A stretch of 64,000 nucleotides of DNA. Source: Pelobates cultripes. Taxonomy: Eukaryota > Chordata > Amphibia > Anura > Pelobatidae. Below the pieces are notes generated by a model. It was not told where the DNA came from. It saw only the letters and a list, made by a program, of their open reading frames with translations, and did not search any database. The number at the start of each line of letters is the position of its first letter. Position 1 is the first letter of the stretch. Position numbers and translations under genes: made by a program. Location of the stretch: positions 262,284,925-262,348,924 of the forward strand of contig OW240915.1 of the NCBI GenBank assembly GCA_933207985.1, written 5' to 3'. This document shows positions 23,401 to 30,956 of this stretch, in pieces.

Positions 23401-24888
23401 TATAGTTTGCTATAGCCTGCCACCTGTGTTAAATTAACTGAGCAGGCGATAAGCACTTCTACACTAAACACACTGAGCTGATTGAAAGTGAAAGCATTTT
23501 GTCTGTGTGAGTCACAGCCAGGGGAGGTGTGGCTAAGTCGGTATTAATTATTTAACTCCTAAATGTCTGAGTATTGAGCTGTAATACTGCAGATGCATAA
23601 TCTATAAGCACCAGAACAACTTTAGCTTAATGAAGCAATTTTGGTGTAAAAAACTTTGAAAACTTAGCAAATGTACTGTACTATAATTATGTTTTTCCTG
23701 TGTGTAATCGACAATGCTTTTTACAGGTGGCCAAATTTTATGCCAATTTTAGAGCCTGAGTATGCCAGTAAAAAAATTGTGGATGCCATCCTGAAGGAGC
23801 AGGTGTATCTGGTTATGCCACGCAGCCTTTACATTATATTTGGTTTTAAAAAGTAAGTGATAATCATCTTTTGCTTCAATACATTGGTCAATATAGGAAA
23901 CAAAATGTTAGTGGTCACTTTCACTGTAATGTTTTTATACTCCCATAATCATCACTGCATCATTTGTAAGCCCTGTAGGAGATAGATGGTCTAAAATAGA
24001 GGAAGCATTGTACCCAGCAGGCCGGGACTGGCAATCAGGCAAACCGGGCAAATGGCCATGGACTGAGGCCGGCAGGGGAGATCATAGGAGGGAGGGAAGA
24101 TCTCCCTCACCGGCCCATCGGCAGTGATATGCAGCAGGCATCAAGAGAGAGAGGAGACCCGTAGGAGCTGTAAGCAGTTCCGCCGGGTTATACCTCTCAC
24201 GAGGTCGGAGCGTTGCCTACACACTGTCACCCTCCTACGACACACTGTTACCACCCCCACATACACAGTGACTCTCCTACCACACACTGTCACCACACAC
24301 ACACACATTGTCACCCCTCACACACACATTGTCACCCCCCTCCCACAGAATGCCATCCCCTCACACACACGGTCACCCACACACACACACCTTTGAGGAG
24401 ATGCTGATTGGTCGTGGTTGCGACATCCTTGACCATCTCAGCCAATCCAATGCTTTCCTATTTGGAGGCATTGTGATTCGCTGAGATCATCACTACTGAT
24501 GAAGTCAGCCAAGGAGAAAGATCAGGGGCAGAGCCAGCACCTGCTGGCTTGAATAAAGGTAAAACTTTACTATATTTAAAAGGCAAGGGGTTGAGGGGAA
24601 GAGAGGGGAGGAGAGGTCAGGAGGTAGATTGTATTCCTGACCCTATAGTGTTAAAAACACAGGTTTTTTTAGGTCTTTTTTTATTGTATTTTTTCTTTCT
24701 TTCTATATACTGATTTTACGCTGTGATTTGTTTTCTTTACTTATTACAGAATGGTGTAATCTCTCTCCTGTTTTGTTTTTTCTCTTTATTTTAGCATTAT
24801 ATCTACAAAACTTGGTTTTGTTCTTGGTGATTACTTTGGAGCATTTCACTTCATGGATCATTTCAAAGGCAGAGTTAAAAAGGATTAA
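4144..24888 (+). CDS. sdr16c5: SDR16C5-like (RDHE2) retinol dehydrogenase, six coding exons
   Basis: Joining 4144-4464, 13572-13703, 15816-15915, 21197-21341, 23727-23852 and 24795-24888 gives a 305-residue protein. All introns are GT-AG and all joins are in frame. Seen: an N-terminal hydrophobic segment (about residues 8-28) that would anchor it in a membrane; the nucleotide-binding motif TGAGSGIG (42-49); Asp67 at the end of beta-2, which favours NAD(H); NNAG (120-123); Asn145; catalytic Ser near 173; and YCASK (Tyr186, Lys190). Known of the family: SDR16C enzymes of the ER and lipid droplets oxidise all-trans-retinol to retinaldehyde, the first step to retinoic acid; human SDR16C5 is 309 residues. 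The motifs [18 protein letters not shown] and PILEPEYA fit SDR16C5/C6 and not HSD17B11/13. The paralogue SDR16C6 cannot be excluded. The promoter and 5' UTR exon are not identified, and no AATAAA was seen in the first kilobase after the stop. Confidence 0.93.
4495..4525. repeat. CA microsatellite 30 bp past the exon 1 donor
   Basis: An A-run and then CA dinucleotides follow the donor site of exon 1. It is simple sequence with no other content. Confidence 0.85.
4745..5059. mobile_element. T2-like MITE (partial)
   Basis: The right end reads TATAGTGTCCCTTTAA, the mirror of the TTAAAGGGACACTATAG terminus seen at 34688. An internal inverted pair (CATCTCTATGAGG and its partner near 4775-4830) forms a hairpin. 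The left end is not clear. It is non-coding and lies in intron 1. Confidence 0.6.
5455..5925. repeat. TA-rich low-complexity core
   Basis: Long TA and TATAC runs with scattered CA repeats form the core of the TTAA element immediately left of the Penelope-like insertion. Confidence 0.85.
6517..6560 (-). ncRNA. Hammerhead ribozyme motif (type I layout) in the Penelope-like element
   Basis: On the minus strand, reading from 6560 to 6517: GCTC (stem I, 5' side), CTGACGA (core box 1), a stem II hairpin built from GGCGTG and CACGCT, GAAA (core box 2), a very short stem III around CGCGT, GTC (cleavage triplet), then GAGC, which pairs perfectly with GCTC to close stem I. All three invariant core elements are present. 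Stem II starts with one unpaired or weak position. Such small hammerheads with minimal stem III are known from Penelope-like element terminal repeats. Activity is inferred. Confidence 0.72.
6561..7564 (-). other. Penelope-like element 3' non-coding region
   Basis: This lies between the nuclease remnant and the hammerhead. It has no open frame with recognisable content and no separate repeat that I could define. Confidence 0.5.
7565..8131 (-). pseudogene. Penelope-like C-terminal part with truncated GIY-YIG endonuclease
   Basis: This continues the RT frame beyond the TAA. It contains the Cys-rich linker [13 protein letters not shown] and then GVIYLLTC, the start of the GIY-YIG nuclease fold. 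That passes abruptly into [20 protein letters not shown], which normally lies at the end of the domain. The middle of the nuclease, including the usual catalytic Arg helix, is missing (junction near 7668). The family nuclease makes the target nick, so this copy should be unable to do so by itself. Confidence 0.75.
8132..9655 (-). CDS. Penelope-like reverse transcriptase (ends at premature stop)
   Basis: The frame is 507 residues. Seen in order: an N-terminal region with [21 protein letters not shown]; the RT palm motif [13 protein letters not shown] (first catalytic Asp); [18 protein letters not shown]; the YIDD catalytic box ([10 protein letters not shown]); and HLNFLDITL. These are hallmark Penelope-like motifs, distinct from LINE or LTR reverse transcriptases. 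The frame ends in TAA at 8134-8132, yet translation continues open in the same frame to 8071 and beyond, so this looks like one nonsense change in a once longer protein. The true N-terminus may lie further upstream and be truncated. Confidence 0.88.
   Translation of the reverse strand: MQKGLTFVPIPPFNKFIWTKDLHLFARKLALFKYHTARKEQKARDLGLNVKDLDCLDTLVELLQSNEDVKPNNVPSTDLKPKGTFTPHFKDYKNVEVFLEMVCRDIDKINPNDLDFKSSGNLTNTEVKALKSLCTNMNIIIKPSDKGGNIVIMDRSQYISMVNCLLSDTKTYPVLQNDPTTEYIIEAKSLLSQALDNKFITKDEFKFMFTSYLMTSTFYSLPKIHKSLTSPTGRPIVSGTGNLTQNRSIYLDKIMSPFVLKLPSYVRDTKQMLQLMENTIVPREALLCSLDVESLYGSIPHTLGIENLRLTLQLQSNFSLEYIEFACKVLTLVLTKNIFLFNGTIYHQIMGTAMGTSCAPSYANLYLGTWEKNLQTDECLSQFLTKIHCWKHYIDDVFSVWLGTINDFNEFVRLLNVNVLNLRFTSEIGGKHLNFLDITLSLQEDGRISTTLYRKVTATNSLLNWDSYHPYPSKAGIPIGQYLRLRRNCSTLEDFKIKAANLRKSFK
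11481..11561. mobile_element. Small foldback MITE
   Basis: It begins TTAACCCCTTAAGGAC and ends with the mirror GTCCTTAAGGGGTT, giving a compact hairpin of about 80 bp. The same arm, including CTTCTGGAATAAAAGGG, recurs at 56848-56915. Confidence 0.7.
12630..12735 (-). repeat. Possible tRNA-derived SINE relic
   Basis: On the minus strand, GTTCAAATCCTGG resembles a tRNA B-box, with GTTAGTGAGTGCACTGGTG about 45 bases upstream in a position suited to a degraded A-box. There is no cloverleaf good enough for a tRNA gene. The call is tentative. Confidence 0.3.
13572..13703 (+). CDS. sdr16c5: sdr16c5 coding exon 2 (residues 108-151)
   Basis: The exon is 132 bases, exactly 44 codons, phase 0 at both ends. 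It encodes the ILINNAG strand that stabilises the central sheet (NNAG 120-123) and the conserved Asn145 of the catalytic tetrad, ending in AHFW. The acceptor AG is at 13570-13571 and the donor GTAACT starts at 13704. It lies after a 9.1-kb intron that holds the Penelope-like element. Confidence 0.92.
14285..14540. repeat. TAGTGTGTGTAGG-type minisatellite
   Basis: Irregular units of about 55-65 bp built on GATGTAGTGTGTGTAGG and ACATAGTGTGGGGTGGG repeat about four times inside the hAT element. Long open frames on the minus strand here follow from the repeat and are not genes. Confidence 0.75.
14540..15120. repeat. GGTGACAGAGTG minisatellite
   Basis: Many imperfect units of GTGACTGGTGGCAGAGTGAGGGAGG of about 25-35 bp. 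The last part (near 14970-15035) is inverted relative to the rest. It sits inside the hAT element. Confidence 0.8.
15816..15915 (+). CDS. sdr16c5: sdr16c5 coding exon 3 (residues 152-184 plus first base of 185)
   Basis: The exon encodes [18 protein letters not shown] and then SIASSAG, which contains the catalytic serine (about residue 173, 13 residues before the catalytic tyrosine). The acceptor TTTTACAG ends at 15815 and the donor GTAAAC starts at 15916. The exon ends one base into the Asp185 codon. Confidence 0.93.
16975..18495 (+). mobile_element. L2-clade LINE fragment with decayed reverse transcriptase
   Basis: Translated segments show reverse transcriptase motifs [14 protein letters not shown] (about 17205), [16 protein letters not shown] (about 17310) and [15 protein letters not shown] (about 17410), but in shifting frames. 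They are followed by the L2-typical C-terminal region: [26 protein letters not shown], then [19 protein letters not shown]. It ends with GCGCTACGGAATTTATA and an AAT-rich tail, as L2 copies do. The 5' part with the endonuclease is missing. It lies in intron 3. Confidence 0.85.
17471..18254 (+). pseudogene. L2 reverse transcriptase C-terminal fragments (frameshifted)
   Basis: Two overlapping open frames (17471-17953 and 17871-18254) together cover the thumb and C-terminal domain of an L2 protein. The frame changes near 17950, just where the conserved LHWLPVRYR block begins, so the copy is non-functional. Confidence 0.8.
18735..18775 (-). other. Degenerate hammerhead-like relic
   Basis: On the minus strand, CTGAGAA (an altered form of core box 1), then GAAACGCGTTGTG. 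The GAAACGCG part matches the Penelope-like hammerhead at 6517-6560, but the cleavage triplet reads GTG, box 1 is altered and stem II pairs poorly. It is probably the end of another old Penelope-like copy and would be inactive. Confidence 0.4.
18903..19497. mobile_element. T2-like MITE
   Basis: It is bounded by TTAA at 18903-18906 and 19494-19497, with termini TTAAAGGGACACTATCG and the mirrored TAGTGATACTTTAA. Internal short hairpins are present and there is no coding capacity. Termini of this kind define the T2 MITE group of frogs. It lies in intron 3. Confidence 0.8.
19498..21196 (+). other. Remainder of intron 3
   Basis: Unassigned intronic sequence. Near 19850-19975 a stretch resembles a diverged LINE tail. 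No exon-like frame with family similarity was seen. Confidence 0.4.
21197..21341 (+). CDS. sdr16c5: sdr16c5 coding exon 4 (residues 185-232, active-site YxxxK)
   Basis: The exon begins by completing Asp185 and encodes YCASK, the active-site Tyr186 and Lys190. It continues through the [16 protein letters not shown] segment, which in SDRs follows the cofactor and lines the substrate pocket. The acceptor CTTACAG ends at 21196. The donor GTAAGG starts at 21342, leaving two bases of the Lys233 codon. Confidence 0.93.
21500..22800 (+). mobile_element. CR1-like LINE 3' fragment, split by an insertion
   Basis: The left part (21525-21887) reads like the conserved C-terminal CR1 region: AAAGTGCAGAGACGGGCTAC, then GAAGAAAGGTTAAAAGATT. 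The match resumes at 22736 with GGATAAATACTTGCAAAAAC. Between lies a separate insertion. Frames are decayed. It lies in intron 4. Confidence 0.65.
21888..22735. mobile_element. Unclassified insertion with long inverted repeats
   Basis: The 12-bp sequence AATTGGATAAAT occurs on both sides (21876-21887 and 22736-22747), consistent with a target duplication inside the CR1 fragment. Inside, an imperfect inverted repeat of about 55 bp (21888-21945 against 22555-22618) and a second hairpin (22012-22082) are present. The right inverted arm is about 115 bp inside the right end, so this is not a standard cut-and-paste element. Confidence 0.5.
23202..23655. mobile_element. T2-like MITE (same subfamily as 34688-35201)
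   Basis: It begins TTAAAGGGTCACTATAAGC and shares with the 34688 copy the blocks around GCCATTT...GGAGTTAAATC, CACAGCCTTCCA and GGGGAGGTGTGGCTA. The right end is eroded. It lies in intron 4. Confidence 0.6.
23727..23852 (+). CDS. sdr16c5: sdr16c5 coding exon 5 (residues 233-274)
   Basis: The exon encodes [20 protein letters not shown] and then a hydrophobic stretch ([13 protein letters not shown]), matching the C-terminal helix and membrane-proximal part of SDR16C proteins. The acceptor TTACAG ends at 23726 and the strong donor GTAAGT starts at 23853, two bases into codon 275. Confidence 0.92.
24224..24392. repeat. CACACTGTCACC minisatellite
   Basis: Imperfect units of about 20 bp based on ACACACTGTCACCCCC repeat about eight times. 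It is next to a T2-like MITE half (about 24393-24660, ending near a CCTGACCCTATAGTG mirror). It lies in intron 5. Confidence 0.75.
24393..24660. mobile_element. T2-like MITE, right half
   Basis: It contains GAGGAGATGCTGATTGG, TCAGCCAATC and the end block TTCCTGACCCTATAGTGTTA. All three are shared with the complete T2-like MITE at 18903-19497. The left half is replaced by the minisatellite. Confidence 0.6.
24795..24888 (+). CDS. sdr16c5: sdr16c5 coding exon 6 with stop codon (residues 275-305)
   Basis: The final exon encodes a tail containing [15 protein letters not shown] and ends in the lysine-rich RVKKD before TAA at 24886-24888. The acceptor TTTTAG ends at 24794. A competing acceptor at 24748-24749 would give a stop after three codons. 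The downstream acceptor is chosen because it restores the family-typical C-terminus. Confidence 0.9.
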
Positions 24889-25015
24889 TATCAACTTAAA
24901 ACTACATTTAAAATGACAAGTGAATGTTTCTATCTACTAATGAACTGTATATAGCATTGCTTAAGTGCATTCCAGTAAACTTATATTCCCTGTCTCAATG
25001 CTTGAAAAACTAGAC

Positions 25016-25783
25016 CAGGGGTAGGCAACCTATGGCATGTGCCATGCGCGGCACTCGAGGTGACTTTCCACGGCACTCGACTACAAGAGCCAAACAGGCT
25101 CTGGCCTATCGGGAGTCCCAGTAAAACTTTAGGTATCTGCTAATACGGAAAGGTGGTGAAGTACAATCAATTCATGCACTGCAGCACGTAGAGGAAGTGA
25201 TCTCAAAAACCTTCATTCCAGCACTTGTGAATGGGAATCCACATTGGAGTAGAGCAGCCCACAGCTGCTGTTGCAGCTCCTGTCCTTGACTTGCACCTGG
25301 CCCCCCTGGAACCCAGGGAAGCCACCCACACTGCTAGATATACACAGAAATGCAGAATAACCCTCCTCTCATACAAATAATACAAACAGCTCCCAGGCAC
25401 ACACACACACACACAATCTGCACAAACATAACACCACTAACAATCCACATACGTGCACACAACCCCACATGCAGCCTCTCACACACAAAATCACAAGCAG
25501 TACCACACATAATGTGACATATCCATCCACACACACAATTCCACATGCAGCCCCCAACCACAGCCCACATTCACAGGTATCATACATGATACCACAAAAT
25601 GAATATATACAATATAATAGCTCATTTACACACAAATACAATGATACAAAGCAACTGTAGTATAAATAACACAAGCAGAATACGGCAACATACCCACTCC
25701 AATTTAAAAATATAGGAATGGCACACTATGGGACATCACAATTCTATTTCGGCACAGTGCTGCTAAAAGGTTGCCTACCCCTG
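25016..25783. mobile_element. hAT-type non-autonomous element with exact 8-bp target duplication
   Basis: The termini CAGGGGTAGGCAACC and the mirrored GGTTGCCTACCCCTG are flanked by AACTAGAC at 25008-25015 and 25784-25791, an exact 8-bp duplication. The interior is CA-rich with no transposase. It begins 127 bp after the SDR16C5 stop codon, so it may sit in the 3' untranslated region. Confidence 0.88.
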
Positions 25784-26207
25784 AACTAGACCAATGTTCT
25801 AAATACAAGTCATACAAAAATATGTTTTATACTACCAGCAGTTGTCAAACAAGTTTTGAACTTTTTCCTCTCAATCTTTACCTGGATCTGTTTGTGATTT
25901 TCCATTTACTAAAATAATTTTTTTTATAATATATGTGATTTTTTTACTGATTGATGTAAAGAAAAAAAAAAGTTTGTAAAAATCCAATGAATCAGTTGAA
26001 AACAGATTATTAGCAATAATGTGCAATACTTCTACTGTATTGTTCCATGTTATCATTTAGAATGCATTTCTAATATGTAGCTACTTATAAAGCTTAAAAT
26101 AGATTCAGTGAAAGAAAGGGCAGGATGATGTTAAAGAGTGAATATTAGTTTTTATATTTAAATAGAGCTTCATTTCCATCACTTTGAGAACTTGAAGTGG
26201 AATTGTG

Positions 26208-26280
26208 GTATAAAAACCATATACAAACAAAACACATTCAAAAATATTGAATGTGTTTTGTTTGTATATGGTTTTTATAC
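26208..26280. repeat. Perfect 34-bp inverted repeat with 5-nt loop
   Basis: The arms 26208-26241 and 26247-26280 are exact reverse complements, separated by AAATA. The hairpin has 34 uninterrupted base pairs. It is not clearly part of a longer element. Confidence 0.9.
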
Positions 26281-27417
26281 TCTTATGCATAAACCAAACA
26301 TTCTGAATTGCAATAAGTCATATTGCAGTTTATTTTAGGCACTAAGAATGCTCTATCTTCAGGGCTTAATTACTACTTGCTTCAGGCTAATACAGGACAG
26401 GCTGTAGATGACGTAGCATGCGTCGCTGCATCCTCATGGACCGCGGCTGAGGGAGCGATCGAGAGAGCCGACTAAAGCGAAGGAGACGACCAATCTTATC
26501 TAGAGTGTCATTTGGGGTGCCACATAGAAACTGAGAAGTTGGGGATGTAGGGAGCTACCTTCGACGGATAGATCTACAGCCAGGCAGATACCCCAACGGA
26601 TAAACACAAGGGAACCTAACAGAATAAAACAGCAACAGAAAACACAAGCTAAGTGCCAGTTGCTACTAAGCTGTCTGTTTACTTACACTATATGTTTACT
26701 ATGCAGGGGCTTGCATAAATATTGGGTCTCCTGAAAATTAATGGACCCCTAAGAAGAGACAAAATAGGGTTGATATGGAAAACTGGATACAGGGGGCAAT
26801 ACATGATTTAAAGATTATTTAAATCAAGTTAATTTCTGCCGATAATGTGGAACAGACTACTAAAAAGGTCTGTAGTGTGCTAGGGGGAATTGCCCAGAGG
26901 CTTCAGTCACTTCTAGTGCTTTTCCTTTTAGTTATTTGTCTGGATTTATTTATTTTTGCTGTCACACCACTTGCACTTCTCCCCTACTCCTGTTAATTAG
27001 CACAATTTTATGCGCAACAAAATAGAAAGGGAAGAGGAAAGGGAGGAAGCAATAAGGATAGTACTAGCCTAAACAGCATATAAACTCCAGAAAAAAGAGT
27101 AACCCTAAAATACAAATTAAAATAAAAATAGCTACAAAAAGACACAAAATGGCAAGCACCTAAAAGAAAAAAAAAAAAAAGCCTGAAAATAAAACAGAAA
27201 AACGTCCTTTCCTTCTTTTCACCAAACCTATCAAGCAATAAAACAAACCTGGAGGAATCTCGTCTCTCTAATATCCCATCAGAGGACGGCACCAATAAAG
27301 GACAAGCGGAAGAAATACAAGGTTCATGAGAAGGAAGATATTAATATGACAACTTACTCAGACACTTATACACAATTTGTAAATTTGAGAAAAGAAATCC
27401 AAGCTAATACTCTAGAC

Positions 27418-27553
27418 CAGGGATAGGCAACATTCGGCACTCCAGATGTTGTGGACTACATCCCCCATAATTCTCTAACACACATAATGCTGGCAAAGCA
27501 TCATGGGAGGTGTAGTCAAAAACATCTGCGGTGCCGAAGGTTGCCTATGCCTG
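27418..27553. mobile_element. Short palindromic hAT MITE
   Basis: It is a hairpin with termini CAGGGATAGGCAAC and GGTTGCCTATGCCTG, flanked by CTCTAGAC and CTCTAGGC (7 of 8 identical). It shares the GGCAAC terminus with the element at 25016-25783. It is inserted in the 5' part of the L1. Confidence 0.8.
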
Positions 27554-27679
27554 CTCTAGGCATAAAGAAAGAACTGTTGACTCTTAACCTGTGGGGATAT
27601 TTATGGGATAATAATAGTAACAGTGAGAATTGCCCACTAATTCAATTCTCAGATCCCAAAGGTCGTTATCGTGTTAAGT

Positions 27680-29215
27680 GAAAAGTATTTCATATAAATA
27701 AAATCACAATTTTGTTATAAAAATAGATTTTATTTTATAATAACAATTAATTAACAAATATTATGTAACATGCGTGACAATAATCAATGAATATCCAGTA
27801 TGAAATGATATGCAATACAATGGAATGGGTATACACGTTTCAATGGCTAAACAGCATTTTCTGTCAAGACTTACACGATTTATGAGGGTATCCTTACAGA
27901 CTGAAAGTGAAGCTTTTCACAGCGAAGGGCCATAAAACCATGGCTAACAGTTAGATCAACTGAATAACCCTTTCAATGCTGGCTAGATCTCCTAGGTAAT
28001 TAAGATCTATTCTTATGTAATTTTAAATAAAATAACATTTAAACCAGTTCATTAGTCATTTCCTGGAACCATCCAATAAGAGAATCTACCATGTTATATA
28101 AGCAGATTTTAATTTGTCTAAAAGATATCTTATCTTATATTAGAGCAAATCAATACACCTGGATAAAAACAGCGGTATGCTAACACGTGATAATATCACA
28201 TTAATATATAATTATTCTTAATTCCACCTGCAGAATGGAATGTTTATAACTATATATTCTTTAGTTAACAATGATTTCTTAATATGGAAATCTGACCGTG
28301 ATTTATCCAGTCATATATCATGCTATTAGTAAATTTTAATTAATTAAATTAATTAAATGAAACCAGTAGAATTACCAGTTGAGTAGATATTTCATCCGAT
28401 TGGTAGATAGTCTCAGGAACTTATTTGGGTGTCTGTAGGTGCATGAGTTATAGTGAAAGGTGGTGTTGGTTAGAAAGTCAGTAAAATTCTAAGTGTTAGA
28501 GTTTTAAGAGTAGAGTGTTAGTCTCAGATGTTGTCCTGGGTTTCTCTGCATGTCCGAGTTGGAGTCCCCAAACTTCCAATTCCTCCTCTGTCTCTTTTTC
28601 CTTTTCTCTCTACCTTTGTCTTAACCTTTAAAGCGAAAATTCACTAGTTGCTAGGCCAATAGGAACACTCGGGGTGTGGTTATCTTCCAGATAGCCATTT
28701 AGTATTTGTTCTATAGAGGGCAGTCTTGTCCCACTAAACATACCTATCCAGGAAAGAGTTAACTTTTCCTGGTGGCTATTTTGACGTCATTTTGGCTTAT
28801 CTTTATAGTGGCCATAACTTATGTTTCCTTTCACTTCAAAGGGTTTTCTCTTAGTTTTGTCCAGACTTAGTGTCAGCAATTCCTGCTATAATTTCTAACA
28901 TGGCAGTTCATGAACTATGTTTCACCTTAAACTTACAATGGGGTCTTGTACATATAGAAAGTAAAATTTTATTATTTAATCTCCTCTGTCACAAATGTCT
29001 GGGTTTAGAATGCATCTATTCCATTAGCATTTAGACAGTCTGTCCAACCCCCGTTCTCCTTATCACTTGGTTTGTATATACTATGCATTCCTTTAGCTCT
29101 GGGAAAGTGGTTAGTTTTACAGATAGAAATCTTGTGTCTTTTGGTAACTTGGAAATAACAAAATGGAGTCTGCTCTGTTCAAAAGTGACTCAGCATATAC
29201 ACTTTTAATTTCTAT
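27680..29215. other. Unassigned AT-rich insertion within the L1
   Basis: The L1 sequence breaks off near 27680 and resumes near 29216. The intervening 1.5 kb has no recognisable domain, no clear terminal repeats and no long frame. It could be an LTR fragment or another unclassified repeat. Confidence 0.4.
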
Positions 29216-29226
29216 CTTAGCACAAG

Positions 29227-29407
29227 ATGTCTGCCGATATAAATACTCTGACAAACCAGCGTTTTCAAGGGATAGAAGAAAAACTAAACAGGTTGGAACA
29301 AAAGGAAAAAGTCCACAAAGAAGAACATCAGGCACTGGAAAAAAAGATGGCTGACATGGACAACAAACTGATAGATCTACAGGACCGGTCAAGATGGAAT
29401 AATTAAG
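29227..29407 (+). pseudogene. L1 ORF1 protein, N-terminal coiled-coil fragment
   Basis: This is a 59-residue frame rich in Glu, Lys and Leu (LNRLEQKEKVHKEEHQALEK), ending in LQDRSRWNN before TAA. The pattern of a coiled coil leading into DLQDRSRxNN and then LRIRGV is the hallmark of L1 ORF1. The following IRG segment lies past the stop, in another frame. Confidence 0.75.
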
Positions 29408-29462
29408 AATTAGAGGAGTATCAGAACAAATAAATCTAAAAAATCTGGAACCATACAATTCT

Positions 29463-29931
29463 TTAAAGGGACACCGTAGGCACTGTATCTGCTTCATCTC
29501 ATTAGGCTGGTTATAGTGTATGGAGTCCCCTGGTGCCATCATTTCTTTCAGCATTAAACAGTTTTTAATGTTGTAATGTTTTAATGCTAAACAAGAGACC
29601 CCGGCAGTCCATCCCCTCTCTGCTGCTTTGGCTAATAAGGAAGTATTAGCCTGAGCAGCAATGGGCAGCTGTGATTGGCTGAGTGTGTCAGCTGACTGCT
29701 TTTAACCTGTCAGAGTTCCAACTGACGGTATGACAACAAGGAAGTGTGTAATCTCTGCCTTAGATACACATACAGAAGGGGCCGGACTGTGGGTGGCCAG
29801 GGACTCTTATTTTGTGGCATACTGCACAAACATGGTGCAACTCTGAATGGAGAGACAGTGCCAGACCACTCCAGGCACTATAACCAATTCAAAGAGATGA
29901 AATGCTTATAGTGACTACAGTTTCCCTTTAA
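29463..29931. mobile_element. T2-like MITE inside L1 ORF1
   Basis: TTAA lies at 29463-29466 and 29928-29931, with termini TTAAAGGGACACCGTAGGC and GTTTCCCTTTAA. L1 ORF1 sequence (reading near HLKVEWDP and then ERCHRM) resumes directly after it. Confidence 0.8.
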
Positions 29932-30956
29932 GCATCTGAAGGTGGAATGGGACCCCAGAATTCCCATAATGGAAAGATGCCATAGAATGAAAAAAACCCA
30001 GAACATCTTCCAAGAGATGTATTGATATGCTGCACTTCCTCCAAAATTAAGTCGCAAATTCTGAGAGCCATAAGAAGTAATAAATGCATAGAAAAATACG
30101 AAACACTGAAAATATTCCAGGATCTGTCATGGCCAACCAGATAAAAAAGCAAAACCTTCTCTGACGGCACACTAATTCTAAGACAGAACAATATTAATTA
30201 TTGATGGGGTTTCCCAACGCGAATTATCATATCTCACGAAGGGAAGATCACCATTAATTATGCAGAAGACCTAAAAAGCTGGTGAAGCAAAAATAAAATT
30301 GGAAACAGCTCCAATCACTAGTCATCAAAGGGGAGATCCAAAATACTAGAGGGGAGAAAAAAGAAAAATGGCACTAGTGACAACCTTTCAACAAGGGAAG
30401 ACGAAAAAAGAATCATACATAAAATAAAAGAAATGACAGATTTTTTAAAAATTTTTTTAGCTGTTAATTGCACAAGGGGATAAAGGGGATATTAGGGAGA
30501 TATAAAAAGTATAACCAAGAATCTAGGGAAAACAAAGAAATGAAAATAGAGAAATGTAGAATATTTTAGAAAATTGATTAAACAGGCCATACATCACATT
30601 TGTCTTAGGTTGACAATTGCTTGGGATCAACCATTCTTATTTTTATGTAACTTACTTTTTATAAAACTTTGGAAACTCATGGACAGAAAGAGCTTCGAGA
30701 ACAGATAAGAAAATACAATTTAAGTTGAAATCAATAAATGCCCTGGGGATCAACACACCATGTAAAAGGTCTATAATTATGGACTTCCTGATAAAATAAA
30801 ATCAGGTTCAAATTTGTGCCCTGCAAGAAAGCCACTGAACAAGATCTAATCAAAATAGAATTAACTCATCAAAATATCCTACTATTATAAGTGCGGCTCT
30901 AGAAAACAAAAAAAGAGGCGTAGCATTTATGTTTGCAAAAAAGGTCTCCCTAAACT

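Noticed and set aside
24724..24780. AG at 24748-24749 as the true last-exon acceptor
   Set aside because: It gives a stop after three codons, whereas the AG at 24793-24794 restores a family-typical C-terminus.
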